From contig OY740774.1 in NCBI GenBank assembly GCA_963513935.1, positions 81,864,890 to 81,928,889 on the forward strand: a DNA stretch of 64,000 bases. The letters run 5' to 3'. Below the pieces are notes generated by a model. That model was not told where the DNA came from, did not search any database, and saw only the letters and a program-made list of their open reading frames with translations. Below, one piece after another: positions 24,416-37,084 of this stretch. The stretch comes from Aphrophora alni (Eukaryota; Arthropoda; Insecta; Hemiptera; Aphrophoridae). Each line of letters begins with the position of its first letter. Position 1 is the first letter of the stretch. The translations under genes and the position numbers were made by a program.

Positions 24416-26999
24416 CGTGTTCAATAATTACTTTAAGTAATAGCAATTGTTTATTCACTTCGTGTTCAGTAATTACTTTAAGTAATAGCAATTTTTTATT
24501 CACTTCGTGTTCAGTAATTACTTGAAGTAATAGCAATTTTTTATTCACTTCGTGTTCAGTAATTACTTTAAGTAATAGCAATTTTTTATTCACTTCGTGT
24601 TCAGTAATTACTTTAAGTAATAGCAATTTTTTATTCACTTTGTATTCAGTAATTACTTTAAGTAATAGCAATTGTTTATTCAATTCGTGTTCAGTAATTA
24701 CTTTAAGTAATAGCAATTTTTTATTCACTTCGTGTTCAGTAATTACTTTAAGTAATAGCAATTGTTTATTCACTTCGTGTTCAGTAATTACTTTAAGTAA
24801 TAGCAATTGTTTATTCACTTCGTGTTCAGTAATTACTTTAAGTAATAGCAATTGTTTATTCACTTCGTGTTCAGTAATTACTTTAAGTAATAGCAATTGT
24901 TTATTCACTTCGTGTTCAGTAATTACTTTAAGTAATAGTAATCGTTTATTCACTTCGTGTTCAGTAATTACTTTAAGGAATAGCAATTGTTTATTCACTT
25001 CGTGTTCAGTAATTACTTTAAGTAATAGCAATTTTTTATTCACTTCGTGTTCAGTAATTACTTTAAGTAATAGCAATTGTTTATTCACTTCGTGTTCAGT
25101 AATTATTTTAAGTAATAGTAATTGTTTATTCACTTTGTATTCAGTAATTACTTTAAGTAATAGTAATCGTTTATTCACTTCGTGTTCAGTAATTACTTTA
25201 AGTAATAGCAATTGTTTATTCACTTCGTGTTCAGTAATTACTTTAAGTAATAGCAATTGTTTATTCACTTCGTGTTCAGTAATTACTTTAAGTAATAGCA
25301 ATTGTTTATTCACTTCGTGTTCAGTAATTACTTTAAGTAATAGTAATCGTTTATTCACTTCGTATTCAGTAATTACTTTAAGTAATAGCAATTGTTTATT
25401 CACTTCGTGTTCAGTAATTACTTTAAGTAATAGCAATTTTTTATTCACTTCGTGTTCAGTAACTACTTTAAGTAATAGCAATCGTTTATTCACTTCGTGT
25501 TCAGTAATTACTTTAAGTAATAGTAATCGTTTATTCACTTCGTGTTCAGTAATTACTTTAAGTAGTAGCAATTGTTTATTCACTTCGTGTTCAGTAATTA
25601 CTTTAAGTAATAGTAATTGTTTATTCACTTCGTGTTCAGTAATTACTTTAAGTAATAGCAATTGTTTATTCACTTCGTGTTCAGTAATTACTTTAAGTAA
25701 TAGTAATTGTTTATTCACTTCGTGTTCAGTAATTACTTTAAGTAGTAGCAATTGTTTATTCACTTTGTGTTCAGTAATTACTTTAAGTAGTAGCAATTGT
25801 TTATTCACTTCGTGTTCAGTAATTACTTTAAGTTACAGTAATTGTTATTCACTTCGTGTTCAGTAATTACTTTAAGTAATAGTAATTAATTGTTTATTCA
25901 CTTCGTGTTCAATAATTACTTTAAGTAATAGTAATTGTTTATTCACTTTGTATTCAGTAATTACTTTAAGTTACAGTAATTGTTATTCACTTCGTGTTCA
26001 GTAATTACTTTAAGTAATAGTAATTAATTGTTTATTCACTTCGTGTTCAATAATTACTTTAAGTAATAGTAATTGTTTATTCACTTTGTATTCAATAATT
26101 ACTTTAAGTTACAGTAATTGTTATTCACTTCGTGTTCAGTAATTACTTTAAGTAATAGTAATTAATTGTTTATTCACTTCGTGTTCAATAATTACTTTAA
26201 GTAATAGTAATTGTTTATTCACTTTGTATTCAGTAATTACTTTAAGTTACAGTAATTGTTATTCACTTCGTGTTCAGTAATTACTTTAAGTTACAGTAAT
26301 TGTTATTCACTTCGTGTTCAGTAATTACTTTAAGTAATAGTAATAGTTTATTCACTTTGTATTCAGTAATTACTTTAAGTTACAGTAATTGTTATTCACT
26401 TCGTGTTCAGTAATTACTTTAAGTAATAGTAATTAATTGTTTATTCACTTCGTGTTCAATAATTACTTTAAGTAATAGTAATTGTTTATTCACTTTGTAT
26501 TCAATAATTACTTTAAGTTACAGTAATTGTTATTCACTTCGTGTTCAGTAATTACTTTAAGTAATAGTAATTAATTGTTTATTCACTTCGTGTTCAATAA
26601 TTACTTTAAGTAATAGTAATTGTTTATTCACTTTGTATTCAGTAATTACTTTAAGTTACAGTAATTGTTATTCACTTCGTGTTCAGTAATTACTTTAAGT
26701 TACAGTAATTGTTATTCACTTCGTGTTCAGTAATTACTTTAAGTAATAGTAATAGTTTATTCACTTTGTATACAGTAATTACTTTAAGTAATAGTAATTG
26801 TTTATTCACTTTGTATTCAGTAATTACTTTAAGTAATAGTAATTGTTTATTCACTTCGTGTTCAGTAATTACTTTAAGTTACAGTAATTGTTATTCACTT
26901 CGTGTTCAGTAATTACTTTAAGTAATAGTAATAGTTTATTCACTATGTATACAGTAATTACTTAAAGTAATAGTAATTGTTTATTCACTTAGCCTTTCA
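24055..26999. repeat. 2,945-bp tandem duplication, copy 1
   Basis: Every landmark I checked here recurs exactly 2,945 bp to the right: attcatttcgtg at 24222, attaattctttattc at 24258, aggaatagc near 24976, gtaactac at 25459 and cttagcctttcag near 26987. Only two base differences were seen: G at 24524 against T at 27469, and T at 25023 against C at 27968. It abuts copy 2 directly. Confidence 0.93.
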
Positions 27000-29944
27000 G
27001 TAATTACTTTAAGTTACAGTAATTGTTATTCACTTCGTGTTCAGTAATTACTTTAAGTAATAGTAATTAATTGTTTATTCACTTCGTGTTCAATAATTAC
27101 TTTAAGTAATAGTAATTGTTTATTCACTTTGTATTCAGTAATTACTTTAAGTTACAGTAATTGTTATTCATTTCGTGTTCAGTAATTACTTTAAGTAATA
27201 GTAATTAATTCTTTATTCACTTCGTGTTCAATAATTACTTTAAGTAATAGTAATTGTTTATTCACTTTGTATTCAATAATTACTTTAAGTTACAGTAATT
27301 GTTATTCACTTCGTGTTCAGTAATTACTTTAAGTAATAGTAATTAATTGTTTATTCACTTCGTGTTCAATAATTACTTTAAGTAATAGCAATTGTTTATT
27401 CACTTCGTGTTCAGTAATTACTTTAAGTAATAGCAATTTTTTATTCACTTCGTGTTCAGTAATTACTTTAAGTAATAGCAATTTTTTATTCACTTCGTGT
27501 TCAGTAATTACTTTAAGTAATAGCAATTTTTTATTCACTTCGTGTTCAGTAATTACTTTAAGTAATAGCAATTTTTTATTCACTTTGTATTCAGTAATTA
27601 CTTTAAGTAATAGCAATTGTTTATTCAATTCGTGTTCAGTAATTACTTTAAGTAATAGCAATTTTTTATTCACTTCGTGTTCAGTAATTACTTTAAGTAA
27701 TAGCAATTGTTTATTCACTTCGTGTTCAGTAATTACTTTAAGTAATAGCAATTGTTTATTCACTTCGTGTTCAGTAATTACTTTAAGTAATAGCAATTGT
27801 TTATTCACTTCGTGTTCAGTAATTACTTTAAGTAATAGCAATTGTTTATTCACTTCGTGTTCAGTAATTACTTTAAGTAATAGTAATCGTTTATTCACTT
27901 CGTGTTCAGTAATTACTTTAAGGAATAGCAATTGTTTATTCACTTCGTGTTCAGTAATTACTTTAAGCAATAGCAATTTTTTATTCACTTCGTGTTCAGT
28001 AATTACTTTAAGTAATAGCAATTGTTTATTCACTTCGTGTTCAGTAATTATTTTAAGTAATAGTAATTGTTTATTCACTTTGTATTCAGTAATTACTTTA
28101 AGTAATAGTAATCGTTTATTCACTTCGTGTTCAGTAATTACTTTAAGTAATAGCAATTGTTTATTCACTTCGTGTTCAGTAATTACTTTAAGTAATAGCA
28201 ATTGTTTATTCACTTCGTGTTCAGTAATTACTTTAAGTAATAGCAATTGTTTATTCACTTCGTGTTCAGTAATTACTTTAAGTAATAGTAATCGTTTATT
28301 CACTTCGTATTCAGTAATTACTTTAAGTAATAGCAATTGTTTATTCACTTCGTGTTCAGTAATTACTTTAAGTAATAGCAATTTTTTATTCACTTCGTGT
28401 TCAGTAACTACTTTAAGTAATAGCAATCGTTTATTCACTTCGTGTTCAGTAATTACTTTAAGTAATAGTAATCGTTTATTCACTTCGTGTTCAGTAATTA
28501 CTTTAAGTAGTAGCAATTGTTTATTCACTTCGTGTTCAGTAATTACTTTAAGTAATAGTAATTGTTTATTCACTTCGTGTTCAGTAATTACTTTAAGTAA
28601 TAGCAATTGTTTATTCACTTCGTGTTCAGTAATTACTTTAAGTAATAGTAATTGTTTATTCACTTCGTGTTCAGTAATTACTTTAAGTAGTAGCAATTGT
28701 TTATTCACTTTGTGTTCAGTAATTACTTTAAGTAGTAGCAATTGTTTATTCACTTCGTGTTCAGTAATTACTTTAAGTTACAGTAATTGTTATTCACTTC
28801 GTGTTCAGTAATTACTTTAAGTAATAGTAATTAATTGTTTATTCACTTCGTGTTCAATAATTACTTTAAGTAATAGTAATTGTTTATTCACTTTGTATTC
28901 AGTAATTACTTTAAGTTACAGTAATTGTTATTCACTTCGTGTTCAGTAATTACTTTAAGTAATAGTAATTAATTGTTTATTCACTTCGTGTTCAATAATT
29001 ACTTTAAGTAATAGTAATTGTTTATTCACTTTGTATTCAATAATTACTTTAAGTTACAGTAATTGTTATTCACTTCGTGTTCAGTAATTACTTTAAGTAA
29101 TAGTAATTAATTGTTTATTCACTTCGTGTTCAATAATTACTTTAAGTAATAGTAATTGTTTATTCACTTTGTATTCAGTAATTACTTTAAGTTACAGTAA
29201 TTGTTATTCACTTCGTGTTCAGTAATTACTTTAAGTTACAGTAATTGTTATTCACTTCGTGTTCAGTAATTACTTTAAGTAATAGTAATAGTTTATTCAC
29301 TTTGTATTCAGTAATTACTTTAAGTTACAGTAATTGTTATTCACTTCGTGTTCAGTAATTACTTTAAGTAATAGTAATTAATTGTTTATTCACTTCGTGT
29401 TCAATAATTACTTTAAGTAATAGTAATTGTTTATTCACTTTGTATTCAATAATTACTTTAAGTTACAGTAATTGTTATTCACTTCGTGTTCAGTAATTAC
29501 TTTAAGTAATAGTAATTAATTGTTTATTCACTTCGTGTTCAATAATTACTTTAAGTAATAGTAATTGTTTATTCACTTTGTATTCAGTAATTACTTTAAG
29601 TTACAGTAATTGTTATTCACTTCGTGTTCAGTAATTACTTTAAGTTACAGTAATTGTTATTCACTTCGTGTTCAGTAATTACTTTAAGTAATAGTAATAG
29701 TTTATTCACTTTGTATACAGTAATTACTTTAAGTAATAGTAATTGTTTATTCACTTTGTATTCAGTAATTACTTTAAGTAATAGTAATTGTTTATTCACT
29801 TCGTGTTCAGTAATTACTTTAAGTTACAGTAATTGTTATTCACTTCGTGTTCAGTAATTACTTTAAGTAATAGTAATAGTTTATTCACTATGTATACAGT
29901 AATTACTTAAAGTAATAGTAATTGTTTATTCACTTAGCCTTTCA
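27000..29944. repeat. 2,945-bp tandem duplication, copy 2
   Basis: This is the second member of the direct duplication, starting at the base after copy 1 ends. It contains the same ordered mix of 45-, 44- and 49-bp units. Confidence 0.93.
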
Positions 29945-31124
29945 GTAATTACTTTAAGTAATAGTAATTGTTTATTCACTTCGTGTTCAGTAATTACTCT
30001 ATGTTACAGTAATTGTTATTCACTTCGTATTCAGTAAGTACTTTAAGTAATAGTAATTGTTTATTCACTTAGCCTTTCAGTAATTACTTTAAGTAATAGT
30101 AATTGTTTATTCACTTCGTGTTCAGTAAGTACTTTATGTATTAGTAATTGTTTATTCACTTTGTATTCAGTAATTACTTTAAGTAATAGTAATTGTTTAT
30201 TCACTTCGTGTTCAGTAAGTACTTTAAGTAATTCTAATTGTTTATTAACTTCGTGTTCAGTAATTACTTTAAGTAATAGTAATTGTTATTCACTTCGTGT
30301 TCAGTAAGTACTTTAAGTATTAGTAATTGTTTATTCACTTTGTATTCAGTAATTACTTTAAGTAATAGTAATTGTTTATTCACTTCGTGTTTAGTAATTA
30401 CTTTAAGTAATTCTAATTGTTTATTAACTTCGTGTTCAGTAATTACTTTAAGTAATAGTAATTGTTTATTCACTTCGTGTTCAGTAATTACTTTAAGTAA
30501 TAGTAATTGTTTATTCACTTCGTGTTCAATAATTACTTTAAGTAATAGTAATTGTTTATTCACTTCGTGTTCAGTAATTACTTTAAGTAATAGCAATTGT
30601 TTATTCACTTCGTGTTCAGTAATTACTTTAAGTAATAGTAATCGTTTATTCACTTCGTGTTCAGTAATTACTTTAAGTATTAGTAATTGTTTATTCACTT
30701 TGTATTCAGTAATTACTTTAAGTAATAGTAATTGTTTATTCACTTCGTGTTCAGTAATTACTTTAAGTAATTCTAATTGTTTATTAACTTCGTGTTCAGT
30801 AATTACTTTAAGTAATAGTAATTGTTTATTCACTTAGCCTTTCAGTAATTACTTTAAGTAATAGTAATTGTTTATTCACTTCGTGTTCAGTAATTACTTT
30901 ATGTTACAGTAATTGTTTATTCACTTAGCCTTTCAGTAATTACTTTAAGTAATAGTAATTGTTTATTCACTTCGTGTTCAGTAATTACTTTAAGTATTAG
31001 TAATTGTTTATTCACTTTGTATTCAGTAATTACTTTAAGTAATAGTAATTGTTTATTCATTTCGTGTTCAATAATTACTTTAAGTAATAGTAATTGTTTA
31101 TTCACTTCGTGTTCAGTAATTACT

Positions 31125-32000
31125 TTATGTTACAGTAATTGTTTATTAACTTTGTATTCAGTAATTACTTTAAGTAATAGTAATCGTTTATTCACTTCGT
31201 GTTCAGTAATTACTTTAAGTAATAGTAATCGTTTATTCACTTCGTGTTCAGTAATTACTTTAAGTATTAGTAATTGTTTATTCACTTTGTATTCAGTAAT
31301 TACTTTAAGTAATAGTAATTGTTTATTCACTTCGTGTTCAATAATTACTTTAAGTAATAGTAATTGTTTATTCACTTCGTGTTCAGTAATTACTTTATGT
31401 TACAGTAATTGTTTATTAACTTTGTATTCAGTAATTACTTTAAGTAATAGTAATCGTTTATTCACTTCGTGTTCAGTAATTACTTTAAGTATTAGTAATT
31501 GTTTATTCACTTTGTATTCAGTAATTACTTTAAGTAATAGTAATTGTTTATTCACTTCGTGTTCAATAATTACTTTAAGTAATAGTAATTGTTTATTCAC
31601 TTCGTGTTCAGTAATTACTTTATGTTACAGTAATTGTTTATTAACTTTGTATTCAGTAATTACTTTAAGTAATAGTAATCGTTTATTCACTTCGTGTTCA
31701 GTAATTACTTTAAGTAATAGTAATCGTTTATTCACTTCGTGTTCAGTAATTACTTTAAGTATTAGTAATTGTTTATTCACTTTGTATTCAGTAATTACTT
31801 TAAGTAATAGTAATTGTTTATTCACTTCGTGTTCAATAATTACTTTAAGTAATAGTAATTGTTTATTCACTTCGTGTTCAGTAATTACTTTATGTTACAG
31901 TAATTGTTTATTAACTTTGTATTCAGTATTTACTTTAAGTAATAGTAATCGTTTATTCACTTCGTGTTCAGTAATTACTTTAAGTTATAGTAATTGTTTA
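31125..32000. repeat. 225/270-bp higher-order repeats at the right end of the 45-bp array
   Basis: The marker unit tttatgttacagtaattg followed by tttattaactttgtattcag recurs near 31125, 31395, 31620 and 31890, giving steps of 270, 225 and 270 bp (6, 5 and 6 units). Confidence 0.85.
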
Positions 32001-32882
32001 TTCACTTCGTGTTAGGTAATTACTTTCGTGGGGAACAAAAACTTTACTTGACAGTAATTACTTTTTTTATTCACTTTACCTTATATTGAAATTTAATATC
32101 CTGTCATCACACAATGAATCAATTCTTTTAAAATTTATATGTTACGTATTTTTCAGTTTATATCATCAAAGTCACTGAACGTAATGACCATGTAGTTACC
32201 TTTTTTCCATCTACAAGTAACTACGGTTACGTGACATGAAATTTTTGAAGGTCAAAGTAAAGATTACATTCAGAGCAAGCGACTACGGAAACATCTTACC
32301 GGAAATAATTTCAAAGAATCAGAAGAAACTGAATATAACATCACCGTTCGGAAGAAATAAAATATCAATATTACTTTGTCAAAAACATGACAGATCAAAA
32401 AGAAAACTGATATATGGAAATTAGTATGTAACAAATCAAATTCTATAGAGACCAAACAGGAAGAGTGTTCCATATTATGAGATTTAAAGAACACCTGCCA
32501 AAAAAGAGTATTGAAGCTAATAAGTCAATTTTGCACGCCAAGTAATTGATAAAAATCACATCTACATAAATTTTAAAATTAATTTAAAGCTATTACATAT
32601 ATGCAAGAAAGGAAAATATATATACGTCCTGGAGGAATTGAAATATATAAAGCATTTAAAAACAATAACATATCTGTTAATGAATGACCAACTTAATTTT
32701 TCTTAACAGTTTTTGTTCTAAAGCCAACATTATCCAAGATAAGAGAATCTCAGAGACATCGTTCGTCCTTGGACAGTCATACGATAGGCACCTCAACGAT
32801 ACGTGTCGTGTGTATTAATTTCTTAAGTTATATGTTTTTTTTGGCTTTAATAATGTATGGCGTCCTCATTATAGCGAGGACT

Positions 32883-32915
32883 CTGAAGATGGAACAGATA
32901 CTCCGAAACAAGCCA
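32883..32915 (+). ncRNA. Degenerate hammerhead-like motif HH5
   Basis: CTGAAGA at 32883-32889 is followed by tggaacagatactcc and gaaac. Stem II is damaged and the stem III palindrome is lost. It is probably a decayed copy of the family seen at 15372-15409. Confidence 0.25.
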
Positions 32916-33229
32916 GAAACTTAAACGAAGTCACTGAAGTCGTTAATAAATTATACTATTCTTAAACACAAATAAAAAAAAATATATTACCAGAAAGTTA
33001 CCAATATTTCCCATTTGTTTTTCAGATATAAATAATAAATTTCAAAGAGATTAGAGAATTAACGTAATCATCCAAAATCAACGCTGACAATGTGGCAATA
33101 TTGCAGGAAAGGAGAGAGAGATAAATAAGGACCTGATCTTCAAGGACTATATTCAGGATTTTACAATTATTGTAAAATACTCGTAGACCCTAAATGTAGG
33201 TAAGACAAATGTATCAAGTTTTAGTGTGA

Positions 33230-34090
33230 TGTTTCTATGAAACGCATTATACTAGGTTCATTGTACAGTATACGTATATGTGTTTTAGTATTACTCTTTT
33301 CAGAATTGATCAAACTTTAGTGTAATACTGATTTGAAATTTTTATTATGTTTTAAAATTATAAATTATTAAAACTCACCAATGTCATAGTTATTATTAAA
33401 AATCTTTCGCTTTACTACGTTGTACTAGGGTTATTTTAATTTTTTTACATACGTGTTTGGTATCATTATTTTCAGAATTTATCCAATTTTAATGTAATAT
33501 TACAAGAATTAAAAATTTTTATTGTTTTTTAATAATTTATAAACTAAAAAAGTTACTAAAGTAGTAGTTATTAATTTAATTTCTTTAGCTTTATAAAATT
33601 ACTAGGGTTATTCTATTTTTTTTTTTTACATTTGTGTTTGGTATCATTATTTCCAAAATTTATCCAGTGATAATGTAGTATTGCAAGAATTTCTAATTGT
33701 TATTGCTTTTAAAAATTTTAAACTAAAAATACCACTAAAGTCATAGTTATTATTTTCATTTCTTTTATTTTATTACGTTGCACCAGGGTTATTTGAATAC
33801 TTTTATATATTTATGTGTTTGGCATCATTATTTTCAGAATTTATAAAGTTTAATGTAATAATACAAGAATTTCAAATGTTTATTCTTTTTTTAAAAACAA
33901 AAAAACTCAAAATACCACCAAAGTCGTAGTTATTAAATTTATTTATTTCGCTTTATAACATTATCCAGGAAACTTTAATTCATTTATATATGTATTTGGT
34001 ATTATTATTTTCAAAATTTATCCAATTTTAATGTAATATTGCAAATAATTCAAAATTTTTTTGCGTTTTAAAATTATAGACTAAAAATAT
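33230..34090. repeat. Degenerate tandem array, about 178-bp unit, 5 copies
   Basis: The phrase attattttcagaatttatcc recurs near 33288, 33463, 33643, 33823 and 34003, followed each time by taatgtaatatt-caagaatt, a T-rich run, and ctagggttatt. Copies differ widely, so the array is old. It ends at a GC-richer segment (34095-34150) of unknown nature next to an aat microsatellite. Confidence 0.85.
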
Positions 34091-34179
34091 CAAAGTACGA
34101 GAAGAACCGACCTATCAGGCGTTGAGCGCCTTGGGTGCCAGGGGGTGGAGCTCCCTACAATAATAATAATAATAACAAT

Positions 34180-34790
34180 TTCATACTTACTTTCCAGCAG
34201 TTCAAGTGTCGCTAACTTTTATATGAAAGAACATCAGACAGTATTTCTCCAGTTTCCTACTCACAGCGTTCTGACACTTCTTTCCATTTCATCAAGCCAT
34301 GGCTTCGAGTTCTTCCTATTTTCTCTACCCACTCATATTTTTATCAACAATCTTGTTATACACCCTTAAGTTGGCCGTTCTAGCAACATAGCCCATCCAA
34401 AGTAAATGGTTTTTAATCAATGTTTTGATATCTCATTCAATCTAGTTATCTCATGGTTGGTTGTTATTTTTCATACTCCATTCATCTGTATCTCATTTCA
34501 GATAAGCGCCAAGTCTTTGGCCCATACACAACAACCGGTCTTACAAGCGTTGTATAGAGTTTGAAGTTCGTATTTCTTGACATGAAGTCAGTTCTGAATT
34601 GACACAGATTTGTAAAGTATAATCCAGTCATAATTCTTTTCTTAATTTCAAAGCTAATTTTATTTTCATTATTAAGCGAGGAGCCAGGATATTTAAAACT
34701 AGAACCATGTTCAAATTTAATTCCTTTTACGAAGATACTTTCTTCAGATCTTCCATTAGTAAATTCAGACATTATCATACATTTTATTTA
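34180..34790 (-). pseudogene. Non-LTR retrotransposon (LINE) reverse-transcriptase C-terminal relic, copy 1
   Basis: Minus-strand translation from 34778 includes SFKYPGSSLNNENKISFEIK, then SRNTNFKLYTTLVRPVVVYG and KTWRLSE. This is the region after the polymerase core of many insect LINE proteins (FKYLG...EI..RI...KLY.TLIRPVV.YG.ETW). Downstream, frameshifted text like EITRLN and WAM-LLERP matches the following part of such proteins. An att microsatellite at about 34160-34180 may mark the element's 3' tail. No full-length frame remains. Confidence 0.75.
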
Positions 34791-34859
34791 GATTATTAAA
34801 AGCTCCACATTACTTCCGTTAGATGAAACTCTCTGAAAGGCTTCTGTAATACTTTACCC

Positions 34860-35640
34860 TCCTGCGTTACAGCTCACGGTAAGGCTTGGCCTCTACAACA
34901 ACTCGTCTCCATTCTCATCGATCCATCGTAACCCATTTCCAACACCTGACTCTCATAACCCTCATGTCCTCAACCATATCCTGAATACATCTTCGAAGTC
35001 TTTCACTTCTCCTCGAGTCATCTATTCCCTTGGCAACCTGCTTTACTCCATTAGTCCCACGTTTCCTAACCACCTTCATCTCGACCATTTCTCGATTCTC
35101 GCAACATCCTTACGTCAAACAAGTCCTCCATCCCTCTATTGCTGCGTATTCCTTTCTTTCTTTGACTAGACCGTACATTTTCCTCATTATTTCTTAGTGA
35201 GTTAGCGCCACTACTCAAGAAAGTCCAAGTTTTTTCTGCACACCTTACCACTGGTCGAATTATGGATCTGTATAATATAAGTAGGTTTTTCTACTCAGTA
35301 GCTTGGACTTTAGGAGCTTTTGATAGTAAGCTCTATTGCTGTTCAAAATCCAATGTATTATATTATTTGTCATCTTATTTTCTTTATTAAAATTGGCCTC
35401 AAGATAAGTAAAACTTCTTGAAATTTGTAACCGCCTATTTTATATCTTCAATCCTTCTTTCTTCTGAAGAAAGTTTAAGGTTTTTCTTTGTCTTCGTTTA
35501 CTATCAGACCTATATTATGTACAGTACCTCACTATCAAGCTGTTGGAACACTTATTTCAGGGTGTTGACATTCCTCACCACTAGAACTACATCATCTGCA
35601 TACGCTCCTTGTTGTATCAAAACTTGGAGTCTCAAAAAAT
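34860..35640 (-). pseudogene. Non-LTR retrotransposon reverse-transcriptase relic with YADD motif, copy 2
   Basis: On the minus strand QGAYADDVVLVVRNVNTLK includes the catalytic YADD box (35602-35591). After several frameshifts come SNRAYYQKLLKSKLLSRKT and RPVV.CAEKTWTF, the same region as copy 1. A further open stretch includes MEDLFDVRMLRESRNGRDEG. Stops and shifts show it is dead. Being a second, different copy next to copy 1, the pair reflects two insertions or a larger broken element. Confidence 0.75.
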
Positions 35641-35904
35641 TTAATTATTGGAAAAGTTAATTGTAAATCTCGTTGCTAATTATTACATGACCAGAAAGTA
35701 ATCACCACACCAATATTTAGATGTGTATATATATCGTAAATATATATGTAATATATTGTAAATTATTAATGTATTTAAGTCGCGTCTCTAATTTTACTAT
35801 CGACAATAGCTTGCGTTCTACGTGTTTTAAAATTCACCTGTTGCAATTGGTGGTAATTCTATGCAAATTGTAAGGTTAAAAAAAAATTCACTACAGTTCA
35901 GTAT

Positions 35905-36115
35905 ATGAATCAATGAAGGTGTTTTGATAACGAAAGTTTCGGACATATTCCAGGAAGTGGACAGTATATTCTCTCTGGTTTATTGCCCAGCTGCAATTTC
36001 CTCTTGTCACCCCCCCACTTGGACAGTGATAAATGGCGCTGTTTATAATAAGGAAATTGGTTCTTCAAAATAAGTGAAACCTGAAGTAATTCCAGTTTCA
36101 TAAAACATACGAAAA
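35905..36115. repeat. Dispersed repeat D4, copy 2
   Basis: It matches 20262-20475 (cagtatattctctctggttt, cctcttgtcacccccc, gataaatggcgctgttta). Orientation is the same. Confidence 0.7.
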
Positions 36116-37084
36116 CACTAATAGTGATTGGTGATTTTATAGTAATAGTGAAAGTAATGATTCTAAGGAGTGGATAACAGTGAGTTTAGTGATTATTGAC
36201 TGTTATATCCGTAAGTAAAATTTTGTTACCAAGTGATTATGATTTCGTGTTAACTTAAATGTTATAATTAAAATTGAATTCCTTTAAAAAAAAGTAATCA
36301 GATGTAAAACAGTACAATATTACTGATTGTTTATTTAAAAGTTTTATTACGAATTGGGTTAGAATTTTAGATAATAATTAGTAAATATTATCTAATTTTA
36401 TATTTGGAGATTATAAAAAAATATGATTTTAAAAAATCGCACAAACTTTCTGACTCAGTCATCCCCAAAACCAAATAACAATCAACTAAAACTATTCTTC
36501 GACAGAAATTAATATCAGTTTGCTAGTTGTTACATAAAAAAGTTAAAATGACCTTGGAAGTTATCTTTGAAGGCCTAAAGTTGTTTTGCTTCTGCCATAA
36601 ACTTGCCCTAATCGTAAACCTTATTGCACTACAATTGACTGTTTAAGATATTTGTTTGCCATTTGTTCCCGAACTGTACAATTATTTTACTTACAATTTT
36701 GTCTACAGGTTGGGACTTTGATTTTAACATTTCACTAAAATTTGAACGAAATCGTTATAGCCGATTTTAAGAAATTGCATCTTTTATAACAGTCCCATTT
36801 TGAATTGTATTTTTCTACCGATAACTCAGAACCGGTATTTTTGGTGAGCTGATAACAAATTTTGTTTGCATCTTTAATAGCTATACTTGAATGAAATTTG
36901 ATGAAAATCGTTGGATCCATTGTTGAGAAAATCATAATTTTTAAATTTTTTATTTCAACTACTCCCAAATATTTAGTTTTAGAAAAAAACAAAACATAAA
37001 GTCTCGCGATATGTTAAAAATATAACCACATTCTAAATTTTATTGAAATCGGTCCAGACGTTTGTACTGTAGTGCACTACACAA

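Larger units (their letters stand above)
21886..32027. repeat. 10.1-kb minisatellite of 45-bp units (about 225 copies)
   Basis: The unit is gtaattactttaagtaatag followed by caattgtttattcacttcgt and gttca. Each unit holds the near-palindrome ATTACTTTAAGTAAT (7-bp arms around one T). Variants of 44 bp (gttacag...gttattcac) and 49 bp (extra aatt) occur in fixed order in parts of the array. Because 45 is a multiple of 3 and the unit has no stops in one frame on each strand, frames of about 600 residues run on both strands: units VITLSNSNCLFTSCS (plus) and EHEVNKQLLLLKVIT (minus). The variants change both silent and replacement sites and the 49-bp units bring stops, so coding is not supported. A degenerate single unit lies just beyond the right edge at about 32052-32080. 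The array lies wholly within an RGK intron. Confidence 0.97.

Noticed and set aside
21852..32015. Long open frames in the 45-bp array as protein-coding genes
   Set aside because: They are open on both strands because the unit is a stop-free multiple of 3; the 44- and 49-bp variants bring stops, and unit changes hit silent and replacement sites alike.
21886..32027. CRISPR array
   Set aside because: Repeats are head-to-tail with no unique spacers, and the DNA is eukaryotic.
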